Shown: positions 44,556 to 53,676 of the stretch, one piece after another
Layout of the letters: every line of letters begins with the position of its first letter
Numbering within the stretch: position 1 is the stretch's first letter
Assembly: GCF_017583065.1 (NCBI RefSeq)
Contig: NZ_JAGEVL010000007.1
Location: forward strand, 1-64,000
DNA length: 64,000 nucleotides
Reading direction: 5' to 3'
From: Staphylococcus shinii
GTDB lineage: Bacteria > Bacillota > Bacilli > Staphylococcales > Staphylococcaceae
Notes under the pieces: model-generated
Told to the model about the DNA's origin: nothing
Seen by the model: only the letters and a program-made list of their open reading frames with translations
The model's database searches: none
Program-made: the position numbers and the translations under genes

Positions 44556-46184
44556 ATGACTTACAGTATAGGTGTTGATTTTGGTACAGGGTCAGGAAGA
44601 GCATTTTTGATTAATACTGAAAATGGAAAAATTGAAGGGCAATATATAAAAAATTATACACATGGCACAATAGAAGGCACGTTAGGTGGAGAAAAGCTAC
44701 CTCAAAGCTTTGCGCTGCAAAATGGTAATGATTATATGGAAGTCATTGAAACAGGTATTCCTGCAATTTTAGAAAAAACTGATATTTCACCTTCTGAAAT
44801 CGTCGGCATAGGTATTGATTTTACGTCTTCAACAGTTATATTTGTAGATGAACAAATGGAGCCTATACACAACAAAGCAGGTTTTCAAGATAATCCACAC
44901 GCTTATGTAAAGTTATGGAAACATCATGGTGCACAAGATGAAGCAGATTTATTATTTAAGACGGCACTAGAAGCTAAAAATAGATGGTTAGGTTACTATG
45001 GATTTAATGTTAGCAGTGAGTGGATGATTCCTAAAATCATGGAAGTTAACAATAAAGCGCCTGAAGTTATGGCCGTTACTGCAAATATTATGGAAGCAGG
45101 TGACTGGATTGTAAATCGTCTGACTGGTCAGAATGTAAGGTCTAATTGTGGTTTAGGATTTAAGTCTTTTTGGGAAGAAGAGACGGGTTTTCATTATGAT
45201 TTATTTGATAAAGTAGACTCAGATTTATCAGACATTGTACGTACAAAAGTTGATGCGCCTGTGGTTAACATAGGTGATAGTGTCGGTACGCTGAGTAAAG
45301 AGATGGCTGACAAGTTAGGACTGTCACAAGATACACAAGTTAGTCCTTTTATTATTGACGCACATGCAAGTTTATTAGGTATTGGTTCGGAAAAAGATAA
45401 AGAAATGACAATGGTCATGGGAACGAGTACATGCCACTTAATGCTTAATAAAGAGCAACATAAAGTTCCTGGTATTTCTGGCTCAGTTAAAGGAGCTATC
45501 ATCCCAGATTTATACGCTTATGAAGCCGGACAAACGGCAGTAGGCGATTTATTTGAATATATTGCGAAGCAAGCCCCTTATGATTACGTTAAAGTAGCAG
45601 AGTCACGTGGGATTTCTATATTTGATTTACTTAATGAAAAAGCGTCTAAACTTTATCCAGGTGAAAGTGGTCTTATCGCCTTAGATTGGCATAACGGTAA
45701 TCGTAGCGTATTAAGTGATAGTAATTTAAAAGGCAGTATCTTTGGGATGAGCCTACAGACAAAACATGAGGAAATATATCGTGCATATTTGGAAGCAACC
45801 GCTTTTGGTGCAAAGATGATTATGCAACAATACCAAGGATGGCAAATGGAAGTTGATCATGTGTTTGCTTGTGGTGGTATTCCTAAAAAGAATGGTTTGC
45901 TCATGGAAATCTATGCCAATATATTGAATAAAAAGATTACTATAATTGATAGTGAATATGCACCAGCCATAGGTGCAGCAATTTTAGGTTCTATTTGTGG
46001 TGGTGCACATCCTGATTTTAATTCAGCTATAAAAGCAATGAAAGAACCAGTGCTTTATCAAGTAGAACCAGATCCTCAACAAGTACGTATTTACAAAAAA
46101 TTATTTAGCGCTTATAAAGAATTACATGATTTACATGGTTATAAAAAAGCACGTATTATGCGTAATGTTAGTGCTTTAATGTAA
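44556..46184 (+). CDS. araB: Ribulokinase
   Basis: A 542-residue FGGY-family kinase that phosphorylates L-ribulose (and often D-ribulose or ribitol) with ATP. Seen: N-terminal phosphate loop GVDFGTGSGRAF, IGIGIDFTSSTV, the MVMGTSTCHLML strand of the second actin-like domain, and ACGGIPKKNGLLMEIYAN with the FGGY adenosine region. It starts behind ATGGGGGC. It is divergent from the pentitol permease/dehydrogenase pair. No araA or araD is near, so it probably works on a pentulose made from a pentitol rather than from arabinose. Confidence 0.92.
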   Translation: MTYSIGVDFGTGSGRAFLINTENGKIEGQYIKNYTHGTIEGTLGGEKLPQSFALQNGNDYMEVIETGIPAILEKTDISPSEIVGIGIDFTSSTVIFVDEQMEPIHNKAGFQDNPHAYVKLWKHHGAQDEADLLFKTALEAKNRWLGYYGFNVSSEWMIPKIMEVNNKAPEVMAVTANIMEAGDWIVNRLTGQNVRSNCGLGFKSFWEEETGFHYDLFDKVDSDLSDIVRTKVDAPVVNIGDSVGTLSKEMADKLGLSQDTQVSPFIIDAHASLLGIGSEKDKEMTMVMGTSTCHLMLNKEQHKVPGISGSVKGAIIPDLYAYEAGQTAVGDLFEYIAKQAPYDYVKVAESRGISIFDLLNEKASKLYPGESGLIALDWHNGNRSVLSDSNLKGSIFGMSLQTKHEEIYRAYLEATAFGAKMIMQQYQGWQMEVDHVFACGGIPKKNGLLMEIYANILNKKITIIDSEYAPAIGAAILGSICGGAHPDFNSAIKAMKEPVLYQVEPDPQQVRIYKKLFSAYKELHDLHGYKKARIMRNVSALM

Positions 46185-46309
46185 ATTTATAGCATTAATG
46201 CGATGTAAAAAAGTAAAGACTACAGCTAAAAATGCTGAGTATTTGTGGTTTATAGGTATTAAAAGAGGAAAAAGATATAGTAACTAATGATACTAAGGGG
46301 ATGACTATT

Positions 46310-46780
46310 GTGGAATGGGAAATCGTTAATTTAGATATGGAGTTTAAGGTGAACGCTTCGGTCGAAAAAGTGTTTGAAGCATGGACAAATCCAAATGTTT
46401 TTAAGCAATGGTTATTTACTACTAAAGAGACAAATAAAGTAGCACAGAACCAGTTTGAAATAAATGGGGAGTGGGAGATAGTTGATGAAAGAGGAGGTAA
46501 AACATATAGAGCCACAGGCACCTATATGGATATTGTAAAACCATATAAATTGATGTATTCGTTTAAAATGCCTCAATTTAGCTATTTAGAAGATATCATA
46601 ACCGTTGAATTTATAGATTTAGAAAATGAGACGCAAGTTAAATTTAATCAAGGTTTAAAAGTACCATTAGATGATACGTTTAATAAACAATCATACGAAC
46701 AATCAAAGGAAGATGCTAAAAAGCAAACAGAAGAAGGATACAATAAAATGTTTGAACAACTAAAGCAAATACTAGAGTGA
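46310..46780 (+). CDS. AHSA1/SRPBCC family protein
   Basis: A 156-residue START/Bet v 1-like fold protein of the AHSA1 group. Seen: the N-terminal FKVNASVEKVFEAWTNP, then QWLFT, and VEFIDLENETQVKFNQG. The family binds hydrophobic ligands, and its function in Firmicutes is unknown. GTG 46310 lies nine bases behind AAGGGG; an ATG at 46301 abuts that site and is less likely. Single gene. Confidence 0.82.
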   Translation: MEWEIVNLDMEFKVNASVEKVFEAWTNPNVFKQWLFTTKETNKVAQNQFEINGEWEIVDERGGKTYRATGTYMDIVKPYKLMYSFKMPQFSYLEDIITVEFIDLENETQVKFNQGLKVPLDDTFNKQSYEQSKEDAKKQTEEGYNKMFEQLKQILE

Positions 46781-46812
46781 AAATATATAGCATTATCATA
46801 TGTATGATAAGC

Positions 46813-46845
46813 CCCTCATTACATAATAAAGGTAGTGAGGGTTTT
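46813..46845 (+). terminator. Terminator after the AHSA1 gene
   Basis: CCCTCATTAC pairs with GTAGTGAGGG with one mismatch and an 8-9-base loop, then TTTT. Confidence 0.85.
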
Positions 46846-47055
46846 AGTATGTATTTTAGTTAGCTATTTTTTGTAATGAGAAGTTACTTTTTTCTATCAT
46901 GTTCTAAATAAGGTTAAAGGCTAATTGTCAGCGATAGAGAAACAACATTGTTTATATTAATAAAGACTAAACATCCAGGGTGATTAGAAGTTGAAGCGCT
47001 ATTTTACGCTATTATTTATGCATGAGGGAAAATAGCAAAGTTATAATTTACTCTA

Positions 47056-47099
47056 TAAAAAAAAACTACTAATCACCCGTGAATACAGTTGATTAGTAG
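47056..47099 (-). terminator. Terminator of the ureohydrolase/NRAMP-like operon
   Basis: CTACTAATCA and TGATTAGTAG form a perfect 10-bp stem. On the minus strand a run of at least nine U follows. Confidence 0.92.
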
Positions 47100-47163
47100 C
47101 TTGAAAAATTATATTTAGAAGTTGTACAGAGAATGTAAGACGACGATACTTGATTATAAAAGA

Positions 47164-48384
47164 TTAGGACATAAAAGTACTAATAGCATCAATTAAACTA
47201 TAAATACCTAAAAAGCTTACGACTAAAACCACTATTCCCCCGATAATATTAAGCCAAATGGTATTCGTAAAGTGACCCATTAAGTTTTTCTTATTAATAA
47301 TAATAAAAATTAAAATGGCCACAATAGGTAAGATAATACCATTTAAAGCTTGTGCAATGAGTAATACTTGAAGCGGTTCAAAGCCTAAGGCCGAAGTGAT
47401 AATACCTATAATTATAATAATCGTAAATATAGACTTATATTTTTTACTGTTCATACCACCTTGCCATCCGAGTAGACTGCTAATAGTAGCAGCAGCGCCT
47501 GTGGGTGAAGCAATAGCTGATGATAGACCTGCAGCAAATAATCCAATACTGATTGCAATTGGAGCTGCGTCGCCTAATACAGGTTCCAATGGCCCTGCAA
47601 GCTGTATAACGCTTGTGACTTCTTTACCTTGAATTAAAGTGGCTGCAGAGATTAATACTGCGGCAGATATGATACCACCTATTGATATCGAGACGATTGT
47701 ATCCCACCGTGCGAATTTTAATTCTTTTATGTGGCCAAACCGTTCATGGACTGCCGTAGAATGGATAAAGAAGTTGTAGGGCACAACTGTTGTACCAATA
47801 AGTGCAATAACTGTGAGAATTGAACCATCTGGTATTGTAGGGACAAAAATGCCTTTTAAGATACCAATAATATCCGGCTTTATTACAATCATGGTAGTAA
47901 TAAAAATAATGCCCATAATAACCATGAGTACGATCATTATTTTTTCTAAAAAACGATAATTACCAAATAAGCCGATTAGTAATATAAAGAATCCGATTAC
48001 CGGAGCTACCCAATGCTCAGGCAAATTTAGCAAATATGAAGCACCAAGTGAGGTGCCAATCAAGTCACCACTGATATATGCTGCACAACCAATGGTTACT
48101 GCGATTAAAGTGAACCAAACTATAATCAGCTTGCCAATTTTATTTTTAAATAAGTCTTGGATAGCCTCGCCTAAACCTTCACGCGTGACAAGAGATAAAC
48201 GAATAATCATCTCTTGTAGCACAATTGTAGCAATGATGGAAAATACTACTGCCCAAAGTAAACTATATCCAAATCCTGCGCCACCTTGAGTCATGGTAGT
48301 CACAGTACCTGGACCAATAAAAGAGGCTGTAATAATCATTCCTGGACCAAGTGAACGTAAAACTTTCTTAGCACTTTTTATCAT
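47164..48384 (-). CDS. NRAMP-superfamily transporter lacking the metal-binding motifs
   Basis: A 406-residue, about 11-helix protein of the NRAMP fold: SLGPGMIITASFIGPG in helix 1, GGAGFGYSLLW, and VVPYNFFIHSTAVHER in helix 6. Canonical manganese/iron NRAMPs have DPGN in helix 1 and MPH in helix 6. Here these positions read GPGT and VPY, so the Asp, Asn and Met ligands are all missing. It is therefore probably not a classical Mn/Fe importer; magnesium-type or organic substrates are known or suspected for divergent relatives. The start has TGAGGAG upstream. It is co-transcribed after the ureohydrolase gene (17-base gap), which hints at a linked substrate. Confidence 0.82.
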   Translation of the reverse strand: MIKSAKKVLRSLGPGMIITASFIGPGTVTTMTQGGAGFGYSLLWAVVFSIIATIVLQEMIIRLSLVTREGLGEAIQDLFKNKIGKLIIVWFTLIAVTIGCAAYISGDLIGTSLGASYLLNLPEHWVAPVIGFFILLIGLFGNYRFLEKIMIVLMVIMGIIFITTMIVIKPDIIGILKGIFVPTIPDGSILTVIALIGTTVVPYNFFIHSTAVHERFGHIKELKFARWDTIVSISIGGIISAAVLISAATLIQGKEVTSVIQLAGPLEPVLGDAAPIAISIGLFAAGLSSAIASPTGAAATISSLLGWQGGMNSKKYKSIFTIIIIIGIITSALGFEPLQVLLIAQALNGIILPIVAILIFIIINKKNLMGHFTNTIWLNIIGGIVVLVVSFLGIYSLIDAISTFMS

Positions 48385-48401
48385 CTAAACCACTCCTCAA
48401 A

Positions 48402-49346
48402 TTATTTTGATTGATTTAAATAAGCGACGTGGCCAGCAAGCACATATAGTACTGCTGTAGAGACAAAGTGGGCTGAGTTCTGGTTGGCATCCATCATTGG
48501 GTATACTTCTACATAATCCATACCACAAAGACCTAATTTACCAAATTCATGAATCATCGTTAATAATTCATAAGAAGTTATGCCGTTACCGTCTACGGGC
48601 CCTCCTGGATTAAAAGCAAAGTCCAATACATCACTACAAATTGTTAAGTACACAACGTCAACATTTTGACTTGCTTGATCGTAAATGTCGCGAGCATATT
48701 GTTTTAAATCTTTAGCTTCACGAATATCATTAATTGTTAAAGTAACAGCGCCAGCTTCTTGAGCGTAACGTCCAGTAGCAGGTTGATTTCTAGGACCGTG
48801 GATGCCTGTATGAATAATACTTTCATTTCGTATGCCCTCGGTGTTATAAAGGTGCATAAAAGGCGTGTTACGTGCATAAGATTCACCTTCATAGTCGGGC
48901 ATATTATCATAATGAGCATCTAAATGTATGATGCCAACTTTTTTACCAGTTTCTGTTAAAGATTTAAGGATAGGGTATGTAACACCGTGTTCACCACCAA
49001 AACCAACTAAAAATTTTTCGCTTTCCCAAAGTGGTTTAGTAAAACTTGCAATATTATCATAACTTTGTTTATTATCGTGTGCGACAAAAGGAACATCACC
49101 CACATCTCCGATAGTTAAGTGTTCGCTGATATCAATATGATTTAATTCAGGTAAATATTGGCTGTAGCGCGCGGAACAACTGCGTATTTGTTTTGGACCT
49201 AATTCAACTCCAGTATAATCGCCCCAAGTACTTTCGCCTTCGAACGGTGCACCATAAATTATGACATCTGTGTCTAAAGTGTTTGTTTGAGTCAGGTTCT
49301 TACTATTTAAAAAGCATGGAACATTACCGTAAATATTATTTTTCAT
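48402..49346 (-). CDS. Ureohydrolase family protein (agmatinase/formimidoylglutamase-like)
   Basis: A 314-residue arginase-fold hydrolase, expected to cleave a guanidino or formimino group. Metal-site motifs: GGEHGVTYP (His), HLDAHYDNMP (Asp, His, Asp) and GMDYVEVYP (Glu). The usual DxDxxDP motif reads CSDVLDF, so the first aspartate ligand is a cysteine and the proline is Phe. Five of six metal ligands remain. The start is behind GGGGAGG. It lies first in an operon with an atypical NRAMP-like transporter and near glutamate dehydrogenase, so amino-group release feeding glutamate metabolism is plausible. Substrate uncertain. Confidence 0.82.
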   Translation of the reverse strand: MKNNIYGNVPCFLNSKNLTQTNTLDTDVIIYGAPFEGESTWGDYTGVELGPKQIRSCSARYSQYLPELNHIDISEHLTIGDVGDVPFVAHDNKQSYDNIASFTKPLWESEKFLVGFGGEHGVTYPILKSLTETGKKVGIIHLDAHYDNMPDYEGESYARNTPFMHLYNTEGIRNESIIHTGIHGPRNQPATGRYAQEAGAVTLTINDIREAKDLKQYARDIYDQASQNVDVVYLTICSDVLDFAFNPGGPVDGNGITSYELLTMIHEFGKLGLCGMDYVEVYPMMDANQNSAHFVSTAVLYVLAGHVAYLNQSK

Positions 49347-49647
49347 AATGTATATCCTCCCCTTTATTGTAAATAAGTATATAGATAATTATTTTGTATT
49401 TCAAATAAATCTGAAAATTCGCATTTCTATAAAACGGTAATATATAATAAATAACTTACATAGATATAAAATATATTTTAAGTAGAAAACTTTACATCGT
49501 TGGTATTAATTGGTGTTTATTAAGTAGTAGATTAGTGATAAATAAACAAAAACATCCACTAACGTCATTTAACGCCAGTGGATGTTATATATAATATCTA
49601 TTTCATTATTTACACGCTTTATGAACCGGCCTGTTACGTATTAAACG
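49347..49647. other. Intergenic region before the ureohydrolase gene
   Basis: About 300 AT-rich bases holding the glutamate dehydrogenase terminator (49551-49586) and, closer to 49400, presumably the ureohydrolase promoter. No small gene seen. Confidence 0.5.
49551..49586 (-). terminator. Terminator after the glutamate dehydrogenase gene
   Basis: AACATCCACT and AGTGGATGTT form a perfect 10-bp stem; on the minus strand TTTGTTT follows. Confidence 0.82.
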
Positions 49648-50892
49648 CTAAGCCCAACCACGGAAGCGTGATGCTTCAGCAGTACGTTTGATTCCTAAGA
49701 CATAAGCAGCTAAACGCATATCCATTTTTCTATCTTCTGCTAAGTCATATATTGTATTAAATGCTTCAACCATTTTTTCACGAAGTTTCATATTAACTTC
49801 AGCTTCAGGCCAATAATAACCCTGATTATTTTGTACCCATTCAAAGTAAGAGACAGTTACGCCACCAGCACTAGCTAAAACGTCAGGAATAATTAAGACG
49901 CCACGCTCAGTTAAAATACGCGTCGCTTCTGGTGTTGTCGGTCCATTAGCTGCTTCAGCGATAATTTTTGCTTTAATTTGATGCGCATTATCCTCAGTGA
50001 TTTGATTTGATAGTGCAGCAGGTACTAAAATATCACAATCAACCTCAAATAATTGTTCTTTAGGTATACTATCATCAAATAATTGTGTGACTCTGCCATG
50101 TTGCTCTTTGAGTTCAACGAGACGATCTACATCTAGACCGTTAGGATTATGTAACGCTCTGAAACTTTCAGAAATAGCTACAATTTTAGCACCCATATCA
50201 TGTAAGATCTTTGCGATAAAGCTTCCAGCATTACCAAAGCCTTGAATTGCAACACGAGACCCTTTAATATCAATATTCTTACGCTTTGTTGCTTCTTCGA
50301 TTGTGATAACTGCACCTAGCGCAGTTGCTCGGTTACGACCTTGTGAACCACCTAAAGAAAGGGGTTTACCCGTAATAAATGCAAAGGCATTTGAACGATT
50401 AATCTTACTATATTCATCCATCATCCAAGACATGATTTGCGGATTTGTGTAAACATCTGGCGCTGGAATATCACTCTCAGGGCCAACAAATTGTGAAATG
50501 GCTTTAACGTAACCTCGGGATAAACGTTCTAATTCTTGATTACTCATTTGTCGAGGGTCACAGATAATACCACCTTTACCACCACCAAAGGGTAGATTTG
50601 TGATGCCACATTTCAACGTCATCCACATAGATAATGCTTTGACTTCCTCTTTATTTACATCGGGATGAAAACGAATTCCTCCTTTAGTAGGACCAACAGC
50701 ATGATTGTGCTGTGCACGATACCCAGTAAATGTTTTAACCGTTCCGTCATCCATACGGACGGGTACACGTACTTCTAAAAATCTTAAAGGTTCTTTTATG
50801 AGTTCATACATGCCATCGTCAAAACCTAATTTATGTAAAGCTTCTTTCGTAATTTCCTGTGTTGAAGTTACTAAATCATTATGTTCTGTCAT
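49648..50892 (-). CDS. gudB: Glutamate dehydrogenase (NAD-specific type)
   Basis: A 414-residue hexameric glutamate dehydrogenase that oxidises glutamate to 2-oxoglutarate and ammonia. Visible: the catalytic lysine region [28 protein letters not shown], the Rossmann loop GFGNAG, and the C-terminal RFRGWA. It starts at ATG 50892 behind AAAGGAG. Length and sequence fit the RocG/GudB class; the staphylococcal gene is often called gluD. Divergent from mmuP. Confidence 0.92.
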   Translation of the reverse strand: MTEHNDLVTSTQEITKEALHKLGFDDGMYELIKEPLRFLEVRVPVRMDDGTVKTFTGYRAQHNHAVGPTKGGIRFHPDVNKEEVKALSMWMTLKCGITNLPFGGGKGGIICDPRQMSNQELERLSRGYVKAISQFVGPESDIPAPDVYTNPQIMSWMMDEYSKINRSNAFAFITGKPLSLGGSQGRNRATALGAVITIEEATKRKNIDIKGSRVAIQGFGNAGSFIAKILHDMGAKIVAISESFRALHNPNGLDVDRLVELKEQHGRVTQLFDDSIPKEQLFEVDCDILVPAALSNQITEDNAHQIKAKIIAEAANGPTTPEATRILTERGVLIIPDVLASAGGVTVSYFEWVQNNQGYYWPEAEVNMKLREKMVEAFNTIYDLAEDRKMDMRLAAYVLGIKRTAEASRFRGWA

Positions 50893-51090
50893 TACATTAC
50901 TCCTTTACCTATTACTTATTACTTATATTTCATGTTAATGGCATGTAGAATGAAAATCAATACTAAAAACTGAATTTTTATAAAAGTAAGAAAATTCAGT
51001 TAACAAGATAACGCTTACTTTTTCAAGTAACTTACTATCTTGTATGCGTATGTGCGTTGAACTTAGCTTAGTATATTTTGTAACTTTATA

Positions 51091-51119
51091 TTGACTAAAT
51101 TTTCAGAAATCAATAGAAT
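51091..51119 (+). promoter_or_regulatory. SigA-type promoter of the mmuPM pair
   Basis: TTGACT (51091-51096) and TAGAAT (51114-51119) are separated by 17 bases. No S-box or Met T-box was seen between it and the start codon (about 50 bases). Confidence 0.6.
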
Positions 51120-51174
51120 GATTAATAATATAAAAAATTATATATTGAGTACTTAAAGATAAGGAGCACATACA

Positions 51175-52503
51175 ATGGAACAAACGACATTCAAACGTGC
51201 GATGAAGCAGCGTCATCTTATGTTATTAAGTTTTGGCGGCGTCATTGGTACAGGTTTATTTTTAAGTTCTGGATATACATTACAGCAAGCGGGACCGCTA
51301 GGAACTGTATTGTCTTATTTAGTAGGTTCAATACTTGTATACTTAGTTATGCTTTGTTTAGGACAATTAGCTATTAAACATCCTGTAACAGGAGGATTTC
51401 ATACATATGCTAGCAAATATATTCACCCATCTGTGGGGTATATCGTTGCATGGTTTTATTGGTTAACGTGGACGGTAGCTTTAGGGTCTGAATTTACTGC
51501 GGTAGGCATTTTGATGCAAAAATGGTTTCCTGAAATACCCGAATACATATTTGCTGCCAGTGCGATTATATTAGTATTGATTTTTAATATCGTATCGACA
51601 AGGTTTTATGCGGAAGTAGAATTTTATTTTTCAATGGTAAAAGTGATTACCATAATTGTATTTATTATTTTAGGTATATGTGTCATCTTAGGCACGATTC
51701 ATTATAGTGGATATGAAGGCATAAATACCATTACGCAGAGATATACTAATCCGACTTTCCCTAATGGTATAGGAGCAGTATTTTTAACAATGTTGGCTGT
51801 AAATTATGCATTTAGCGGAACAGAATTGATAGGAATTGCGGCCGGTGAAACGGAAAATCCTAAGCAGGTAATTCCTAAGGCGATACGCGCCACTTTATGG
51901 AGACTTGTTATCTTTTTTATAGGAACGATGGTTATTATTTCGATATTAATTCCTAGCTATCAAGGGAAATCTTTAGAAAGTCCTTTCGTGGTTATTTTCC
52001 AAAAAATGGGGATTCCATACGCTGGGGATATTATGAATTTGGTGATTATTACAGCATTATTATCTGCTGCTAATTCAGGGTTATATGCCGCAAGCAGAAT
52101 GATATGGAGTTTATCAAATGAAGGTGTATTTCCTAAATGGTTTGGACGTTTAAATAAATATCGTATGCCTATAAATGCGACGCTATTTAGTATGGTAGGA
52201 GGCTTGTTAGCTTTATTATCCAGCGTTTACGCAGCCGATTCACTATATGTTGTACTCGTGTCTATTGCAGGTTTAGCAGTGGTAATTGTTTGGATGAGTA
52301 TATGTGTTTCTTACTTTAATGCTAAAAGAATTGATCACAGTTTGAAGATACATCAATCGGTACCTATTATTGGATTTATCTTATGTTTAGTATCGTGTGT
52401 TGGAATGATTTTTGACTCTAATCAAGCACCAGCCCTTTATTTTGGTATACCTTTTGCAACAATCGCATTATTATATTATTTTGTTAAGTACCACAAGAAA
52501 TGA
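51175..52503 (+). CDS. mmuP: Amino acid permease, S-methylmethionine type
   Basis: A 442-residue APC-family transporter with 12 predicted helices. The unwound helix 1 reads SFGGVIGTGLFLSSG, and GTELIGIAAGETENPKQVIP marks helix 6. It starts behind AAGGAG. The next gene, ten bases on, is a homocysteine S-methyltransferase, the classic MmuP/MmuM arrangement for using S-methylmethionine as a methionine source; the specificity rests on that context. Confidence 0.85.
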   Translation: MEQTTFKRAMKQRHLMLLSFGGVIGTGLFLSSGYTLQQAGPLGTVLSYLVGSILVYLVMLCLGQLAIKHPVTGGFHTYASKYIHPSVGYIVAWFYWLTWTVALGSEFTAVGILMQKWFPEIPEYIFAASAIILVLIFNIVSTRFYAEVEFYFSMVKVITIIVFIILGICVILGTIHYSGYEGINTITQRYTNPTFPNGIGAVFLTMLAVNYAFSGTELIGIAAGETENPKQVIPKAIRATLWRLVIFFIGTMVIISILIPSYQGKSLESPFVVIFQKMGIPYAGDIMNLVIITALLSAANSGLYAASRMIWSLSNEGVFPKWFGRLNKYRMPINATLFSMVGGLLALLSSVYAADSLYVVLVSIAGLAVVIVWMSICVSYFNAKRIDHSLKIHQSVPIIGFILCLVSCVGMIFDSNQAPALYFGIPFATIALLYYFVKYHKK

Positions 52504-52512
52504 GGCAAATAA

Positions 52513-53415
52513 ATGAGGTTATTAGAAAAGTTAGAAGATCAATCACCATTAGTGTTAGATGGTGGATTAGCAACAACATTGGAACAAGCAGGGTGTAATT
52601 TAAATTCATCTTTATGGTCGAGTGAAGTATTAAAAAATAATCCTGTCAAAATTAAAGAAGCACACCAAGCATTTACAGATGCAGGAGCAGACATATTACT
52701 TACGAGTACATATCAAGCAAGTTATCAAACATTTTCAGATATTGGATTGAAAGATATTGAAATAGAGCAGTTATTTACTACAGCTGTTGGTCAAATCATG
52801 GAATCGACTGCTTCAACGCAAGTAATCGTTGGTAGTTTAGGACCTTATGGCGCATATTTAAGTGATGGTTCTGAGTATACAGGTGATTATGAATTAAGCT
52901 ACGTGGATTATTTTAAATTTCATCGCGCACGTATAGATGCATTAATTACAAGAGGGGTTCATGATTTTGTTTTTGAAACGGTGCCTAAATTTGAAGAGGT
53001 TAAAGCTATTGTTGAGTATATTGTGCCGTATTATAAGAATCAAACATTTTGGTTATCTGTAACGGTAGATGATTTTGGTAATTTATCTGATGGTACAAAT
53101 TTTGAAGATTTATGCGAATATATCAAAACACATAAAGAAGAAATTCCAATATTTGGTATTAATTGTTCTTCTGTAGTTGGTGTTAATCAAGCAATCGATA
53201 AAGGGCTCACTAGTTTACCGCAGACAATTGCACTTTATCCTAATGGTGGCGCACAGTATAATGCGGAAACAAAGCAGTGGGAGAGTAAGGGCGACAGTCA
53301 CTTGATTATTGAACAAGTCTCCAAGTGGTTAAAACAGGGTGTTAAAATAATTGGCGGTTGTTGCCAAACGACACCAGAAGACATTAAAAACATACACGTT
53401 AAAATAAATGCATAG
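52513..53415 (+). CDS. mmuM: Homocysteine S-methyltransferase
   Basis: A 300-residue zinc enzyme that moves a methyl group from S-methylmethionine to homocysteine, yielding methionine. The zinc cysteines are in GINCSS (near residue 220) and GGCCQTTPEDI (near 285). The N-terminus shows LDGGLATTLEQAG and the substrate region TSTYQAS. The start has GAGGCAAATAA before ATG. Second gene of the mmuPM pair; ends at a perfect hairpin. Confidence 0.93.
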   Translation: MRLLEKLEDQSPLVLDGGLATTLEQAGCNLNSSLWSSEVLKNNPVKIKEAHQAFTDAGADILLTSTYQASYQTFSDIGLKDIEIEQLFTTAVGQIMESTASTQVIVGSLGPYGAYLSDGSEYTGDYELSYVDYFKFHRARIDALITRGVHDFVFETVPKFEEVKAIVEYIVPYYKNQTFWLSVTVDDFGNLSDGTNFEDLCEYIKTHKEEIPIFGINCSSVVGVNQAIDKGLTSLPQTIALYPNGGAQYNAETKQWESKGDSHLIIEQVSKWLKQGVKIIGGCCQTTPEDIKNIHVKINA

Positions 53416-53469
53416 ACTTGATTATAATATATATGAATATATTAAATGAATTTTTGTTATAACTTATGG

Positions 53470-53520
53470 AAAATACGCTGCAAGAAATAATTTTTTAGAT
53501 TATTTCTTGCAGCGTATTTT
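53470..53520. terminator. Perfect 22-bp inverted repeat, bidirectional terminator
   Basis: Arms 53470-53491 and 53499-53520 are exact reverse complements around a 7-base U-rich loop and begin/end with A and T runs. It sits between the converging mmuM and adhesin genes. Confidence 0.92.
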
Positions 53521-53676
53521 AATGTAAAACGATAAGATATTAAGTAAAATTTTAAAATTGATTATATTGTTAGCACTATATAACTTTCGTAAAACAAAGA
53601 GAAATTCAACTTACTTGAGTTTTAAATTTCAGTCAGTGACAAATAAACTACTTTGTGTTTTATTTATAGAGACGTA

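Larger units (their letters stand above)
46781..47163. other. Intergenic region between converging genes
   Basis: No gene seen. It holds a terminator on each strand (46813-46845 plus, 47056-47099 minus) and about 200 bases of unremarkable AT-rich DNA between them. Confidence 0.6.

Noticed and set aside
46195..46521. Minus-strand frame over the start of the AHSA1 gene
   Set aside because: It runs antisense through a conserved protein-coding region and has no ribosome site or recognisable product.
47164..48384. Calling the NRAMP-like protein a manganese importer (mntH)
   Set aside because: The DPGN and MPH metal-binding motifs are missing and no Mn-regulator box was seen.
50999..51030. CcpA box in AGATAACGCTTACT upstream of mmuP and the glutamate dehydrogenase gene
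   Set aside because: It has two mismatches to the consensus, including the conserved TG and CA ends.
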